Below, in pieces: positions 1-7,520 of a stretch of DNA of 64,000 nt. This stretch comes from Casimicrobium huifangae (lineage in GTDB: Bacteria > Pseudomonadota > Gammaproteobacteria > Burkholderiales > Casimicrobiaceae): NCBI RefSeq assembly GCF_009746125.1, contig NZ_CP041352.1, positions 3,394,436 through 3,458,435 of the forward strand, written 5' to 3'. The number at the start of each line of letters is the position of its first letter. Positions within the stretch are counted from its first letter, which is position 1. The translations under genes were made by a program, and so were the position numbers. Under the pieces are notes generated by a model, which was not told where the DNA came from, searched no databases, and worked only from the letters and a program-made list of their open reading frames with translations.

Positions 1-448
1 ATGCCGCCGACGCCGACACGCCGAGAAACAATACCTCCAGGGTCAACGCAATGGTCAGCAGCAGTCCCTGCTTTTCTCCGGCGGCGAAGCCGACACCGAT
101 TAAGAGCCCATCAAGCGCGATGTCCACACCGAGCGCTATGAGGAGTGTCGTCGGCAATCCGGTTGTGACCGTATCTGCACCCTCTGATTTTTTCTCGGTG
201 AATGCTTTAAGTAAAAGCATCACCACGACGCCCAGCGCAAAGCCGCCTATTGTTTGCAGCGGTAACCGGCGATGCATGACTTCGGGTAGCAACTCGGTTG
301 CGAGTGCAGCGAAGACCACACCCGCAGCAAAATGCTGCACGGCACTGCGCATCGCCGCACCGGGTGGCCGCAGCGACGACAGAATACCTCCTGCAACTAC
401 GGCTACAACCGGAATGGCTGCATAACTCAGGACATTCAGTAGTGGCAT
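1..448 (-). CDS. ZIP-family metal transporter, partial (3' end beyond window)
   Basis: The minus-strand frame from an ATG at 448 stays open to the window edge (149 codons). It encodes a hydrophobic protein with a first membrane segment near residues 5-25, a segment HFAAGVVFAALATELLPE and a later segment DIALDGLLIGVGFAAGE. These resemble the ZIP (ZupT-like) divalent-metal transporter fold, in which paired polar residues in the fourth and fifth helices bind metal. It is the last visible gene of the metal-resistance block and lies 84 bp past the preceding gene. ZIP proteins usually import zinc or other divalent metals, so its presence in an efflux operon is notable. Direction and substrate cannot be read from the sequence. 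The C-terminal half is missing. Confidence 0.7.
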   Translation of the reverse strand, partial: MPLLNVLSYAAIPVVAVVAGGILSSLRPPGAAMRSAVQHFAAGVVFAALATELLPEVMHRRLPLQTIGGFALGVVVMLLLKAFTEKKSEGADTVTTGLPTTLLIALGVDIALDGLLIGVGFAAGEKQGLLLTIALTLEVLFLGVSASAA

Positions 449-532
449 TTTGTGAAGAGTGTAGCGATAGTTACAAAGGCAACCTGAAGCGGTACCGCCG
501 GGCGGCTGTTACTCAAAACGCACTCTATTCGC

Positions 533-925
533 TCATTTGATGGCGAAACGTACCGTGCTGGGCTTTCGGCCTTCGAGCGTAATTTCTGCAACCGCTTTGG
601 TGCCAGCGCTCAGGTTGAATTTGCCATTCGCCTCCATGCGGCTGTCACCTGCGGGCATCAGTTCGACCTCCGTCTTGTCGGCTCCCGTCAATAGCGTGAT
701 CTTGCCTTTCGCGCCCTTCGTCATCATCGGTTTGCCATGGTCACTGAAGTGCACGGTGATCAGGTCTGGCTTGGCGACCAGCTCGGCGTCGAACGCTTTG
801 CCTTCGGCCACGATGCCGCCGTGCTTCGGCGAGTGATCGTGGTTGCCTGCGGCGAAGGCGGCGGGTGTAATTGCGACGCCCAGCGTCAATGCCGCCAGTG
901 TGATCAGTCGGGTTGTATGTTTCAT
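533..925 (-). CDS. small periplasmic His-containing protein of the czc block
   Basis: This gene encodes 130 residues. I chose the ATG at 925 because AGGAAAC lies just upstream; an ATG eight codons earlier is possible but has no such site. A signal peptide (KHTTRLITLAALTLGVAITP, cleavage near AAFAAG) is followed by a metal-binding-looking NHDHSPKHGG stretch and a beta-rich domain ending in an RFAIK tail. It starts 29 bp downstream of the czcA stop, so it probably belongs to the same transcript. Small periplasmic His/Met proteins are common companions of RND metal exporters. I infer metal binding or delivery, but I do not recognise a named family. Confidence 0.75.
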   Translation of the reverse strand: MKHTTRLITLAALTLGVAITPAAFAAGNHDHSPKHGGIVAEGKAFDAELVAKPDLITVHFSDHGKPMMTKGAKGKITLLTGADKTEVELMPAGDSRMEANGKFNLSAGTKAVAEITLEGRKPSTVRFAIK

Positions 926-954
926 GATGTTTCCTTTCTTCGTGGGCAAAAAAA

Positions 955-3900
955 CTAGAGTGCTTCGGAATCGCTGTCCGCTACAAGGCGTTCAGCGGAC
1001 TGACGACCAAACAGCCAGAACATCGCGGGAGTCAAAAAAGTGTCGAGCAGCGTCGAGCTGATGAGGCCCGAGAAGATGACCACCGCCACCGGATGCAAAA
1101 TTTCGGTGCCCGGTTGCTCAGCTTCAAACAACAGCGGAGCCAGTGCGAACGCAGTGACAAGCGCCGTCATCAGTACCGGAGCCAGCCGCTCCAGCGAGCC
1201 GCGCACGATCATCTTCTGATCAAACGCCTCATTCTCGAAACGCATCAGGTTGATGTAATGGCTGACCTTCAGGATGCCGTTCCTCACCGAGATGCCCGCC
1301 AGGGTGATGAAGCCAATCAGCGCCGCAATCGACAGTGGCTGCCCTGAAAGCCACAGTCCAAGCGCCGCGCCGACTAGCGCCAGCGGAATGTTGGCCATGA
1401 TGAGCAGCGCCAGCGTCGAGCTTTTATAACGGCTGTAGAGCACGACGAACATCAGGATCAGCGACACGATGGACAGCAGGCCGACCAGACGCGACGCCTC
1501 CTCCTGCGCCTGAAACTGGCCACCGAGCGTGACGAAATAGCCCTCCGGCAACTTCGATTCGTTGACCACTTTGCGGATGTCGGCTACGACCTCGGACAGC
1601 GCGCGCCCCTGTGCGTTCGCCGAAAGGACGATGCGGCGTTTGCCATCGTCGCGACTGATCTGGTTCGGGCCGTCGCTGTCTTCAATCGTCGCGATTTTTG
1701 ATAGCGGAATGCGTCCCGTCGGCGTCTCGATCAGGATATTGCCCAAACCTTCCATCGTGCGCGCTGACTCGGGCAGTTTGACAACCAGCGCAAAACGACG
1801 ACCGCCTTCCACGATCTGCACAATCTTTTCGCCTTCAACCAGACTTTGCAGCGTGGCGAGCACTTGCGGCGTCGGCACGCCATAGCGCGCGGCAGCTGCG
1901 TAATCAACGCGTACCTTGATCTGCGGTGCCAGCACCTGTTTTTCAATCGCAAGATCGGCGAGTCCCGGAATGGCAGCAAGCTTTGCGCGCAACACATCCG
2001 CCTGACCACGCAACACATCGAGATCGTCACCAAACAGCTTGATCGCAATTTGCGAACGGACGCCGGAGAGCATGTGATCAATGCGATGCGAAATCGGCTG
2101 CCCAATCTCAATGGCTACCGGAAAATTCACGAGTTTTGACCGGATGTCGGCCTTGACCGCATCCATGCTGCGAGTGAGTTCGCCTGCGGCCTTCAGGCCC
2201 ACATCCAGCTCACTCACATGCACGCCCTCGGCATGCTCATCCAGCTCCGCGCGACCGCTGCGACGACCGACGTGCGTAACCTCCGGCACAAGCTTTATGA
2301 GCACCTCGGCCTGCCTGGCTAGCGCGGAGGTTTCTGCCAGCGTCACGCCCGGATTGAGGCGCATGCCAATCAGCAGCGTGCCCTCGTTGAAGGGCGGCAG
2401 AAAGGTCGTGGCGAAGAACGGTACAGTGGCGGCTGCCAGAAGGATGGTCGCCGCGCCGGTTGTCAGCGCAGCACGCGGACGCGAAAGCACGCCGATGAGC
2501 GCCCCTCTGTAACTGCGCTTGAGCCACACCAGAAACTTCGTGTCGCCATGATCCAGCGACTTCATGCGCGGCAACAGGTAGTAGGAGAGCACTGGCGTCA
2601 CTGTGACGGAAACGACGAGTGAGGCCAGTGTGGACACGATGAAGGCAATGCCCAGCGGTACGAACAGTCGACCCTCCATGCCCGGCAGCGCAAACAGTGG
2701 CACAAACACCAGCACGATGATGATCGTGGCGTACAGAATCGCCGAGCGCACCTCCATCGTGGCGCGCACGACGATCTCCACCGGGTTCATTCGATGCTCG
2801 GGATGCTTGATGCGATCCTCTTTTAAACGTCGCAACACGTTTTCCACGCCGACCACCGCGTCATCCACCAGACCGCCGATGGCAATCGCCAGTCCGCCCA
2901 GTGTCATCGTATTGATCGACAAGCCGAAATACTTGAACACGAGCGCGGTGATGAAGATGGAAACGGGGATGGCGGTGAGCGCGATCACAGTCGTGCGAAC
3001 TGTTCCGAGAAACACGAACAAAATCACCGCGACGAAAGCGGAGGCGGCTATCAGCTTGCCGTTCAGGTTATTGATCGAGCTTTCGATGAAGCTTGCCTGA
3101 CGGAACGTGACCTTCGGTTCGCTCAATCCCACTGGCAATGTTTTCTTCATTTCCGCCAACGCGGTTTCAATGTTTCGCGTGAGCCCGATAGTGTCGGCCG
3201 TCGGTTGTTTCTGAATGCCAAGGATCACCGCCGGTTTGCCCTCGAAGCCCGCGTCGCCGCGTTTGATCGCTGGCGCGAAGGCAACGTCGGCAATCTGCCG
3301 CAGCAGGATTGGCTGACCGTCCTTCGCCGTGATTGCGAGATTTCGCAAGTCCTCAAGCGCCGAGGTTCGCCCCAGATTGCGGATCAGATACTCGCGGCCA
3401 TTGATTTCGAGAAAGCCACCCGAGGTATTGGACGAATAGCCTTTGAGCGCAGCCTCGATCTGCTCATGCGTGATACCGAGTTGCGCCATACGCAGCGTGT
3501 TGGGCTGCACCTGATACTGCCGCACTTCGCCACCAATCGGGATCACCTGCGCCACACCGGGAATCGCCATCAATCGCGGTCGCAGCACCCAGTCGGCATA
3601 CTCGCGCACAGCCATCGGTGAGATTTTTGCGACATCAATGGGGATCGCGATCTGCATGATCTCGCCCATGATCGAGCTGATCGGCCCCATGCGCGGAATC
3701 ACACCTGCGGGCAGGCCTTCTTCCATGGATGAGAGCCGCTCCGACACCATTTGTCGAGCACGAAAAATATCGGTGCTCCAGTTGAAGGTGACGTAGATAA
3801 ACGAGAGCCCGGAGCCAGAGGTTGAACGCACCGTCTCCACGCCGGGCAAGCCGTTCATCGTGGTTTCCAGCGAAAAGGTGATGAGCTGTTCCACCTCTTC

Positions 3901-4074
3901 AGCGGCCATGCCGCCCGATTCAGTCATGATGGTGACTGTCGGTTTATTCAAATCAGGAAACACATCCACCGGCATCTTTGACAGGGTGAATGCGCCGTAC
4001 ACCATGAGCACCACGCTGCTGATCATCACCAGCAAGCGGTTGCTCAGGCTGCTTTTTAGGAGCCAGTTAAACAT
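955..4074 (-). CDS. czcA: CzcA/CusA-type heavy-metal efflux RND pump
   Basis: This 1039-residue protein is the inner-membrane proton-driven pump of a tripartite metal exporter. It opens with the usual first helix (residues 10-30) and the PVDVFPDLNKPTVTI segment. Large periplasmic loops follow helix 1 and helix 7, and the fourth helix carries GGLVDDAVVGVENVL with the acidic residues used for proton relay in the heavy-metal RND family. The length is normal for the family (about 1030-1060). It follows czcB by 15 bp on the same strand. The acidic signature differs from textbook CzcA and CusA forms, so the exact metal (Zn, Co, Cd, Ni or Cu) is not assigned. Confidence 0.93.
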   Translation of the reverse strand: MFNWLLKSSLSNRLLVMISSVVLMVYGAFTLSKMPVDVFPDLNKPTVTIMTESGGMAAEEVEQLITFSLETTMNGLPGVETVRSTSGSGLSFIYVTFNWSTDIFRARQMVSERLSSMEEGLPAGVIPRMGPISSIMGEIMQIAIPIDVAKISPMAVREYADWVLRPRLMAIPGVAQVIPIGGEVRQYQVQPNTLRMAQLGITHEQIEAALKGYSSNTSGGFLEINGREYLIRNLGRTSALEDLRNLAITAKDGQPILLRQIADVAFAPAIKRGDAGFEGKPAVILGIQKQPTADTIGLTRNIETALAEMKKTLPVGLSEPKVTFRQASFIESSINNLNGKLIAASAFVAVILFVFLGTVRTTVIALTAIPVSIFITALVFKYFGLSINTMTLGGLAIAIGGLVDDAVVGVENVLRRLKEDRIKHPEHRMNPVEIVVRATMEVRSAILYATIIIVLVFVPLFALPGMEGRLFVPLGIAFIVSTLASLVVSVTVTPVLSYYLLPRMKSLDHGDTKFLVWLKRSYRGALIGVLSRPRAALTTGAATILLAAATVPFFATTFLPPFNEGTLLIGMRLNPGVTLAETSALARQAEVLIKLVPEVTHVGRRSGRAELDEHAEGVHVSELDVGLKAAGELTRSMDAVKADIRSKLVNFPVAIEIGQPISHRIDHMLSGVRSQIAIKLFGDDLDVLRGQADVLRAKLAAIPGLADLAIEKQVLAPQIKVRVDYAAAARYGVPTPQVLATLQSLVEGEKIVQIVEGGRRFALVVKLPESARTMEGLGNILIETPTGRIPLSKIATIEDSDGPNQISRDDGKRRIVLSANAQGRALSEVVADIRKVVNESKLPEGYFVTLGGQFQAQEEASRLVGLLSIVSLILMFVVLYSRYKSSTLALLIMANIPLALVGAALGLWLSGQPLSIAALIGFITLAGISVRNGILKVSHYINLMRFENEAFDQKMIVRGSLERLAPVLMTALVTAFALAPLLFEAEQPGTEILHPVAVVIFSGLISSTLLDTFLTPAMFWLFGRQSAERLVADSDSEAL

Positions 4075-4089
4075 TGTGTTTAGCCCCGA

Positions 4090-5202
4090 TCAACGTACTT
4101 GATTGATCAGCGTTGCGCCGCGCGTAGCAACACGATCACCCGCCTTCAAACCAGCCGTCACCGCGATCGACATGCCGTCAAGCGCCTCCGTCATCACCAC
4201 GCGCGGTTCAAATTTCTCCGGCGCGGTTTTCACCCAGACGATGGTCTGGTTCGATGAACTCTTCATGAGCGATGAGACAGGCACCGCAATCGCGTTCACT
4301 TTTGTTTTGCTCTGCACAAACACGCGCACTGGTTGCCCGATGGCCAGCATCGATAGCGACGCATCATTGGCTTTGAATATCAACGGCAATGCCTGCTCGC
4401 GAAGTGACCGCGTTGCACCGACAAAGGTCAGCGTCGCCCGTTTGTCGCCGATGGCAATCGTTGCCGCGCCAATGTCTGCGGCCATCGCAGGGTCAAACGC
4501 GATTGCTTCGATACGCAGGCGAGTCGGGTCAATCACCTCAAACAGCACCTCACGCGCATCAACCACCTGACCGCTCACCACACTGGCCGATGCGATGACG
4601 CCGCTGATCGGCGCAACCAGTGTGTCACGACTGGTGAGCCCACTGCCCAGCGCATTCGCACGCGCCGTGAGGCTGGCGATTTCGTTTTCTGTGGCCTCAA
4701 TTTCCTTGCGCGGAATGGTGTCGGCCAGTTCCCTCTGTCGTGCCAGTCGCTTCTCAGCCAGCGCCTTGTTACCGCGCAACTCCGCAATCAGCGCAGTCTG
4801 GTTGGAGCGCTCAATCTGCCCGGACGATGGAATCACATAGGCCAGCACTTCACCTTTGCGCACAGTCTGCCCTGCGCTTGGCAGTCCACGCGGGCCGGGT
4901 TCAATGCGACCGGCAATCGTCGGCTGCACTTTGCCACCCGCATTCGGATCCATCATGACTTTGCCCGCGAGTTCCGTCGTACGGGGCAAATCTGCGACTG
5001 CGGCGAGCATGGTGAGCACACCAAGTTGTCGCTGCGCAGGCTTCGGCAGAAACACGCTGCCGTCGGGTTGCCGTTGGGGGCCGCCCGCGTTGGTTGCGGG
5101 ACCACTGTCGCCGTGGTCGTGGCCTTCACCTGCCTTGAGCGGTGTGGACATCGTGATCAGCAAAGGAACAAAGGCTATCGTCAATAATTTGCGCCAGTTC
5201 AT
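4090..5202 (-). CDS. czcB: CzcB-type periplasmic adaptor of RND metal exporter
   Basis: The protein has 370 residues from the ATG at 5202. That start is fixed by an ATGA overlap with the stop of the upstream gene; an open frame further upstream runs inside that gene. A signal peptide is followed by GEGHDHGDSG, a short His/Asp stretch typical of CzcB-like adaptors. Then come a lipoyl/barrel-sandwich half (GKVMMDPNAGGKVQPTIAGR), a helical hairpin rich in Ala, Glu and Arg, the second lipoyl half (TLVAPISGVIASASVVSGQ) and beta-barrel and membrane-proximal domains. It links the inner-membrane pump to the outer-membrane channel encoded beside it. Confidence 0.92.
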   Translation of the reverse strand: MNWRKLLTIAFVPLLITMSTPLKAGEGHDHGDSGPATNAGGPQRQPDGSVFLPKPAQRQLGVLTMLAAVADLPRTTELAGKVMMDPNAGGKVQPTIAGRIEPGPRGLPSAGQTVRKGEVLAYVIPSSGQIERSNQTALIAELRGNKALAEKRLARQRELADTIPRKEIEATENEIASLTARANALGSGLTSRDTLVAPISGVIASASVVSGQVVDAREVLFEVIDPTRLRIEAIAFDPAMAADIGAATIAIGDKRATLTFVGATRSLREQALPLIFKANDASLSMLAIGQPVRVFVQSKTKVNAIAVPVSSLMKSSSNQTIVWVKTAPEKFEPRVVMTEALDGMSIAVTAGLKAGDRVATRGATLINQVR

Positions 5203-5774
5203 GCTGCCGCTCCCATACGATTGCGGCCGTTGCGGCGGTTTGCGACAAAGCGTCGAGCGCCTAAGAACAACAGCAGAGTGGCAATAAGCCCGCCTCCACC
5301 CCAAAGCGCCGTGCGTTGCCAGCCGTGCGATTGCACGCTGGTTGCAGCAGTGGCAGCGGCTGGGCCATGAATATCGAAGTCCCCGGTGAGCAAATCGCTA
5401 TCCGCGCCCGCTTTTACCGTTAGCGTTATCGGATATTCGCCCGCCTTTGCGAACGGTTTCGCGTCAAAGTGATACTCGCCGAGCTTCGCTTCGAATTTAC
5501 CAACCTGCTTGATGCCGGTGCTCGCAAGCTCAACCGTGGCATTGACCACCGGTTCGTTCGTTGCAGCGCGGTCGATGTAGACCACCAGTTCGTCCTTGCC
5601 GAGCACACCGACCGCTTCAAATAAATCCGATTGCACAGTGAAACGCGGCAGCGCAGGGCCAGATGCGGAGGGCTTGGCGTCACCGTGGTCATGGCCTTCT
5701 ACCGCCATCGCCAGAGAAACCAATAAGACGCCTGCGGCAGCGGCGCTTACTTTGACTACAGAAGAGAAAATCAT
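5199..5774 (-). CDS. membrane-anchored periplasmic His-rich protein between czcC and czcB
   Basis: This gene encodes 191 residues. A signal peptide is followed by EGHDHGDAKPS, almost the same His/Asp motif found in the CzcB next to it. A beta-sandwich-like region follows (about residues 45-135), and a single C-terminal membrane helix (WGGGGLIATLLLFLGARRF) is followed by a basic cytoplasmic tail. Both ends overlap their neighbours by ATGA, so translation is probably coupled through czcC, this gene and czcB. The architecture resembles FixH/YtkA-like periplasmic domains, but I do not assign a family. It is probably an accessory metal-binding subunit of the exporter. Confidence 0.8.
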   Translation of the reverse strand: MIFSSVVKVSAAAAGVLLVSLAMAVEGHDHGDAKPSASGPALPRFTVQSDLFEAVGVLGKDELVVYIDRAATNEPVVNATVELASTGIKQVGKFEAKLGEYHFDAKPFAKAGEYPITLTVKAGADSDLLTGDFDIHGPAAATAATSVQSHGWQRTALWGGGGLIATLLLFLGARRFVANRRNGRNRMGAAA

Positions 5775-7042
5775 GGCAACAGTCCCAGAGATTGATTGAC
5801 ACGCGAGATCGCGTGTTTGAGTTCGATGCGGGCGCGGCTGAGCGCCAGACTGGCGTTCGCGCGTTCGCCCTCCGCGCGCAAGCGCGTTGGCAAGTCCAGC
5901 TCGCCCAGGCGATAGGCTTTGGCATAAAGCGTTGCGACTTCATTCGCCAGCCGCTCGCGCTCGGTCAGTGCGCTGATGCGACGCTCTGCGCTTGTCACTG
6001 CGGCTTGCGCACTTGCCGCCTCCGCCTGCAAATGTTGGCGCTGCAGCGGGATGCTGGCTTGGGCTTCGGCTAGTTCCGCGCTCGCCTGTGCGATGCGCGG
6101 GGCTGCGCGCTGCGATCCACCGAACGGCACCGAGATGCCGATACGCGCAGTGGACGCGTTGCCACCACCGTTGCTGCGTTCATTAGTCAGCGCGAACGAC
6201 ACCGTGGGCGCGCCATTGGTCAAGCCAGAAGCTTCGCTCAACTTCGCTCGCGCAAGCTGTGACGTTTGAGTGGCCAGCAACAGCGCTGGATGCTCGTCAC
6301 GAATCTGCTGCGCGCTCCCGTCGCGTGCCTCCGCCCGATCCGACAATCCGCGACTGGCCGCATCGCCGATCAACCCACGTAAAACCTGCCGCGCGACGAG
6401 CAAGCGTTGCTCCACTTCCACGCGTGTCGAGCGCAGCGTTTGCACATTCAGGTCCGCTTGCAGCGTGTCCACGCGGGCAGAGTCGCCCGCAGCAGTTCGC
6501 CGTGCGGAATCAGCCGCAACAACCTCAGAGCGTTTGACCTCATCATCTGCCAATACCAACTCGCTTGCCGCGAGCTGCACCGCCCAGTAGGCATCTCGCA
6601 CCTCGCCCGCCAGCTTGAGCGAAAGTTGCGCAAGGTTGGCGGTGTAGACAGAAGACTCACCGCGCACGCTGGCGCGTTGCAGTGAACGCCGTGAAGCGGT
6701 GGCAATCGGCGCACTGATTTCGACTTCGAGTTCGCGTGCGCCGTCGCGGTTGCCCGTTTTGAGGCCAGAGGCAATGGTCGGGCTGTCGGCCAGCCACGAA
6801 TCGGCGAGCGCTTCACGCGCTTGCAGTTCGCGCTGACGCTCGCTCGCTGCCAGCGTCCACGGTTGCTGCGCCAACGCAAGCTGAAAGGCCTCGGCAATCG
6901 ATATTGACGCTGCGGACGCGGTCACACCAGTTGGCACGGGTGGCGCGTTTTGTGCAGCCACAGGCAGCGCGGCAATGCTGGCGCACATGGCGATGACCAG
7001 CAGGGATCGGGCCCCCACAGGTGCTCGGGGAAAAAGGCACAT
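5771..7042 (-). CDS. czcC: CzcC-type outer-membrane channel (TolC family)
   Basis: The product has 423 residues with a signal peptide (about 1-30, ending near VAAQ) and two long helical repeats rich in Ala, Glu, Gln and Arg, the signature of TolC-family outer-membrane factors (for example ISIAEAFQLALAQQP near the start and ALSRARIELKHAISRVNQSL near the end). The length fits CzcC (about 420). It is the exit duct for the CzcBA pump and lies directly upstream of the next gene with an ATGA overlap. The start at 7042 precedes a plausible basic-hydrophobic leader. Confidence 0.9.
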   Translation of the reverse strand: MCLFPRAPVGARSLLVIAMCASIAALPVAAQNAPPVPTGVTASAASISIAEAFQLALAQQPWTLAASERQRELQAREALADSWLADSPTIASGLKTGNRDGARELEVEISAPIATASRRSLQRASVRGESSVYTANLAQLSLKLAGEVRDAYWAVQLAASELVLADDEVKRSEVVAADSARRTAAGDSARVDTLQADLNVQTLRSTRVEVEQRLLVARQVLRGLIGDAASRGLSDRAEARDGSAQQIRDEHPALLLATQTSQLARAKLSEASGLTNGAPTVSFALTNERSNGGGNASTARIGISVPFGGSQRAAPRIAQASAELAEAQASIPLQRQHLQAEAASAQAAVTSAERRISALTERERLANEVATLYAKAYRLGELDLPTRLRAEGERANASLALSRARIELKHAISRVNQSLGLLP

Positions 7043-7080
7043 ATTCGGTTCTCCGGAATCAAAAAATGATCAGGTGGGAA

Positions 7081-7151
7081 CCGACGAGGAAAACGGCTAA
7101 AACGTCTGACGCCAATGCGTCAGGACTGTGAATGAGTAACGTCCTCGTCGG
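7081..7151. repeat. nested inverted repeat between czcI and czcC
   Basis: A perfect 10-bp inverted repeat (CCGACGAGGA at 7081-7090, TCCTCGTCGG at 7142-7151) encloses a second perfect hairpin, CTGACGC-caat-GCGTCAG, at 7106-7123. On the minus strand the inner hairpin is followed by ACGTTTTAGC. The outer arm touches the czcI stop codon. The structure could attenuate or stabilise the transcript between czcI and czcC; the function is inferred only from its position. Confidence 0.55.
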
Positions 7152-7514
7152 CTAGACGAGGCAAGACCAGTTGGGGCGCTCCGGGCGCTCGCTAATCGCG
7201 CTGCGATGATGCTTTTCGCGTCCGTTGGGGCTAATGGCCGCAACAATCTCCGCTCGCTCAAAATCAGCGCGTGCTTCAATCATGGCGGGCGAATGGAAGA
7301 AGTGACAGATGCCGCATTCGCCGTGAGCGCGAGATGCGGAATCGTCCGTGTCCAATGCACCTGCTGAAGCTTCTGCGGCAACGTCATGCGAGTGAAATGC
7401 GTTGTCATGATAACGGTGTCCGCCAGTGGCGTGCTCAGTGGCGTCGACCGAAGCCGCCAGCACAAACTGGAACGGCAGGACGCACAGCAATAACAGGGTA
7501 ATGAACCGACGCAT
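7152..7514 (-). CDS. czcI: CzcI-like periplasmic metal-resistance protein
   Basis: The protein has 120 residues. Its leader, MRRFITLLLLCVLPFQFVLA, closely follows the CzcI pattern of a very hydrophobic leader ending in LPFQF. It then carries many histidines (HATGGHRYHDNAFHSHD) and a CGICHFFHSP motif. In Cupriavidus-type systems czcI precedes czcC and modulates czc expression or binds metal, and here it lies directly upstream of czcC on the same strand. It starts 6 bp after the cadA stop, so it is probably cotranscribed with cadA. The family assignment rests on the leader and the position, not on a search. Confidence 0.75.
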   Translation of the reverse strand: MRRFITLLLLCVLPFQFVLAASVDATEHATGGHRYHDNAFHSHDVAAEASAGALDTDDSASRAHGECGICHFFHSPAMIEARADFERAEIVAAISPNGREKHHRSAISERPERPNWSCLV

Positions 7515-7520
7515 GATGGA

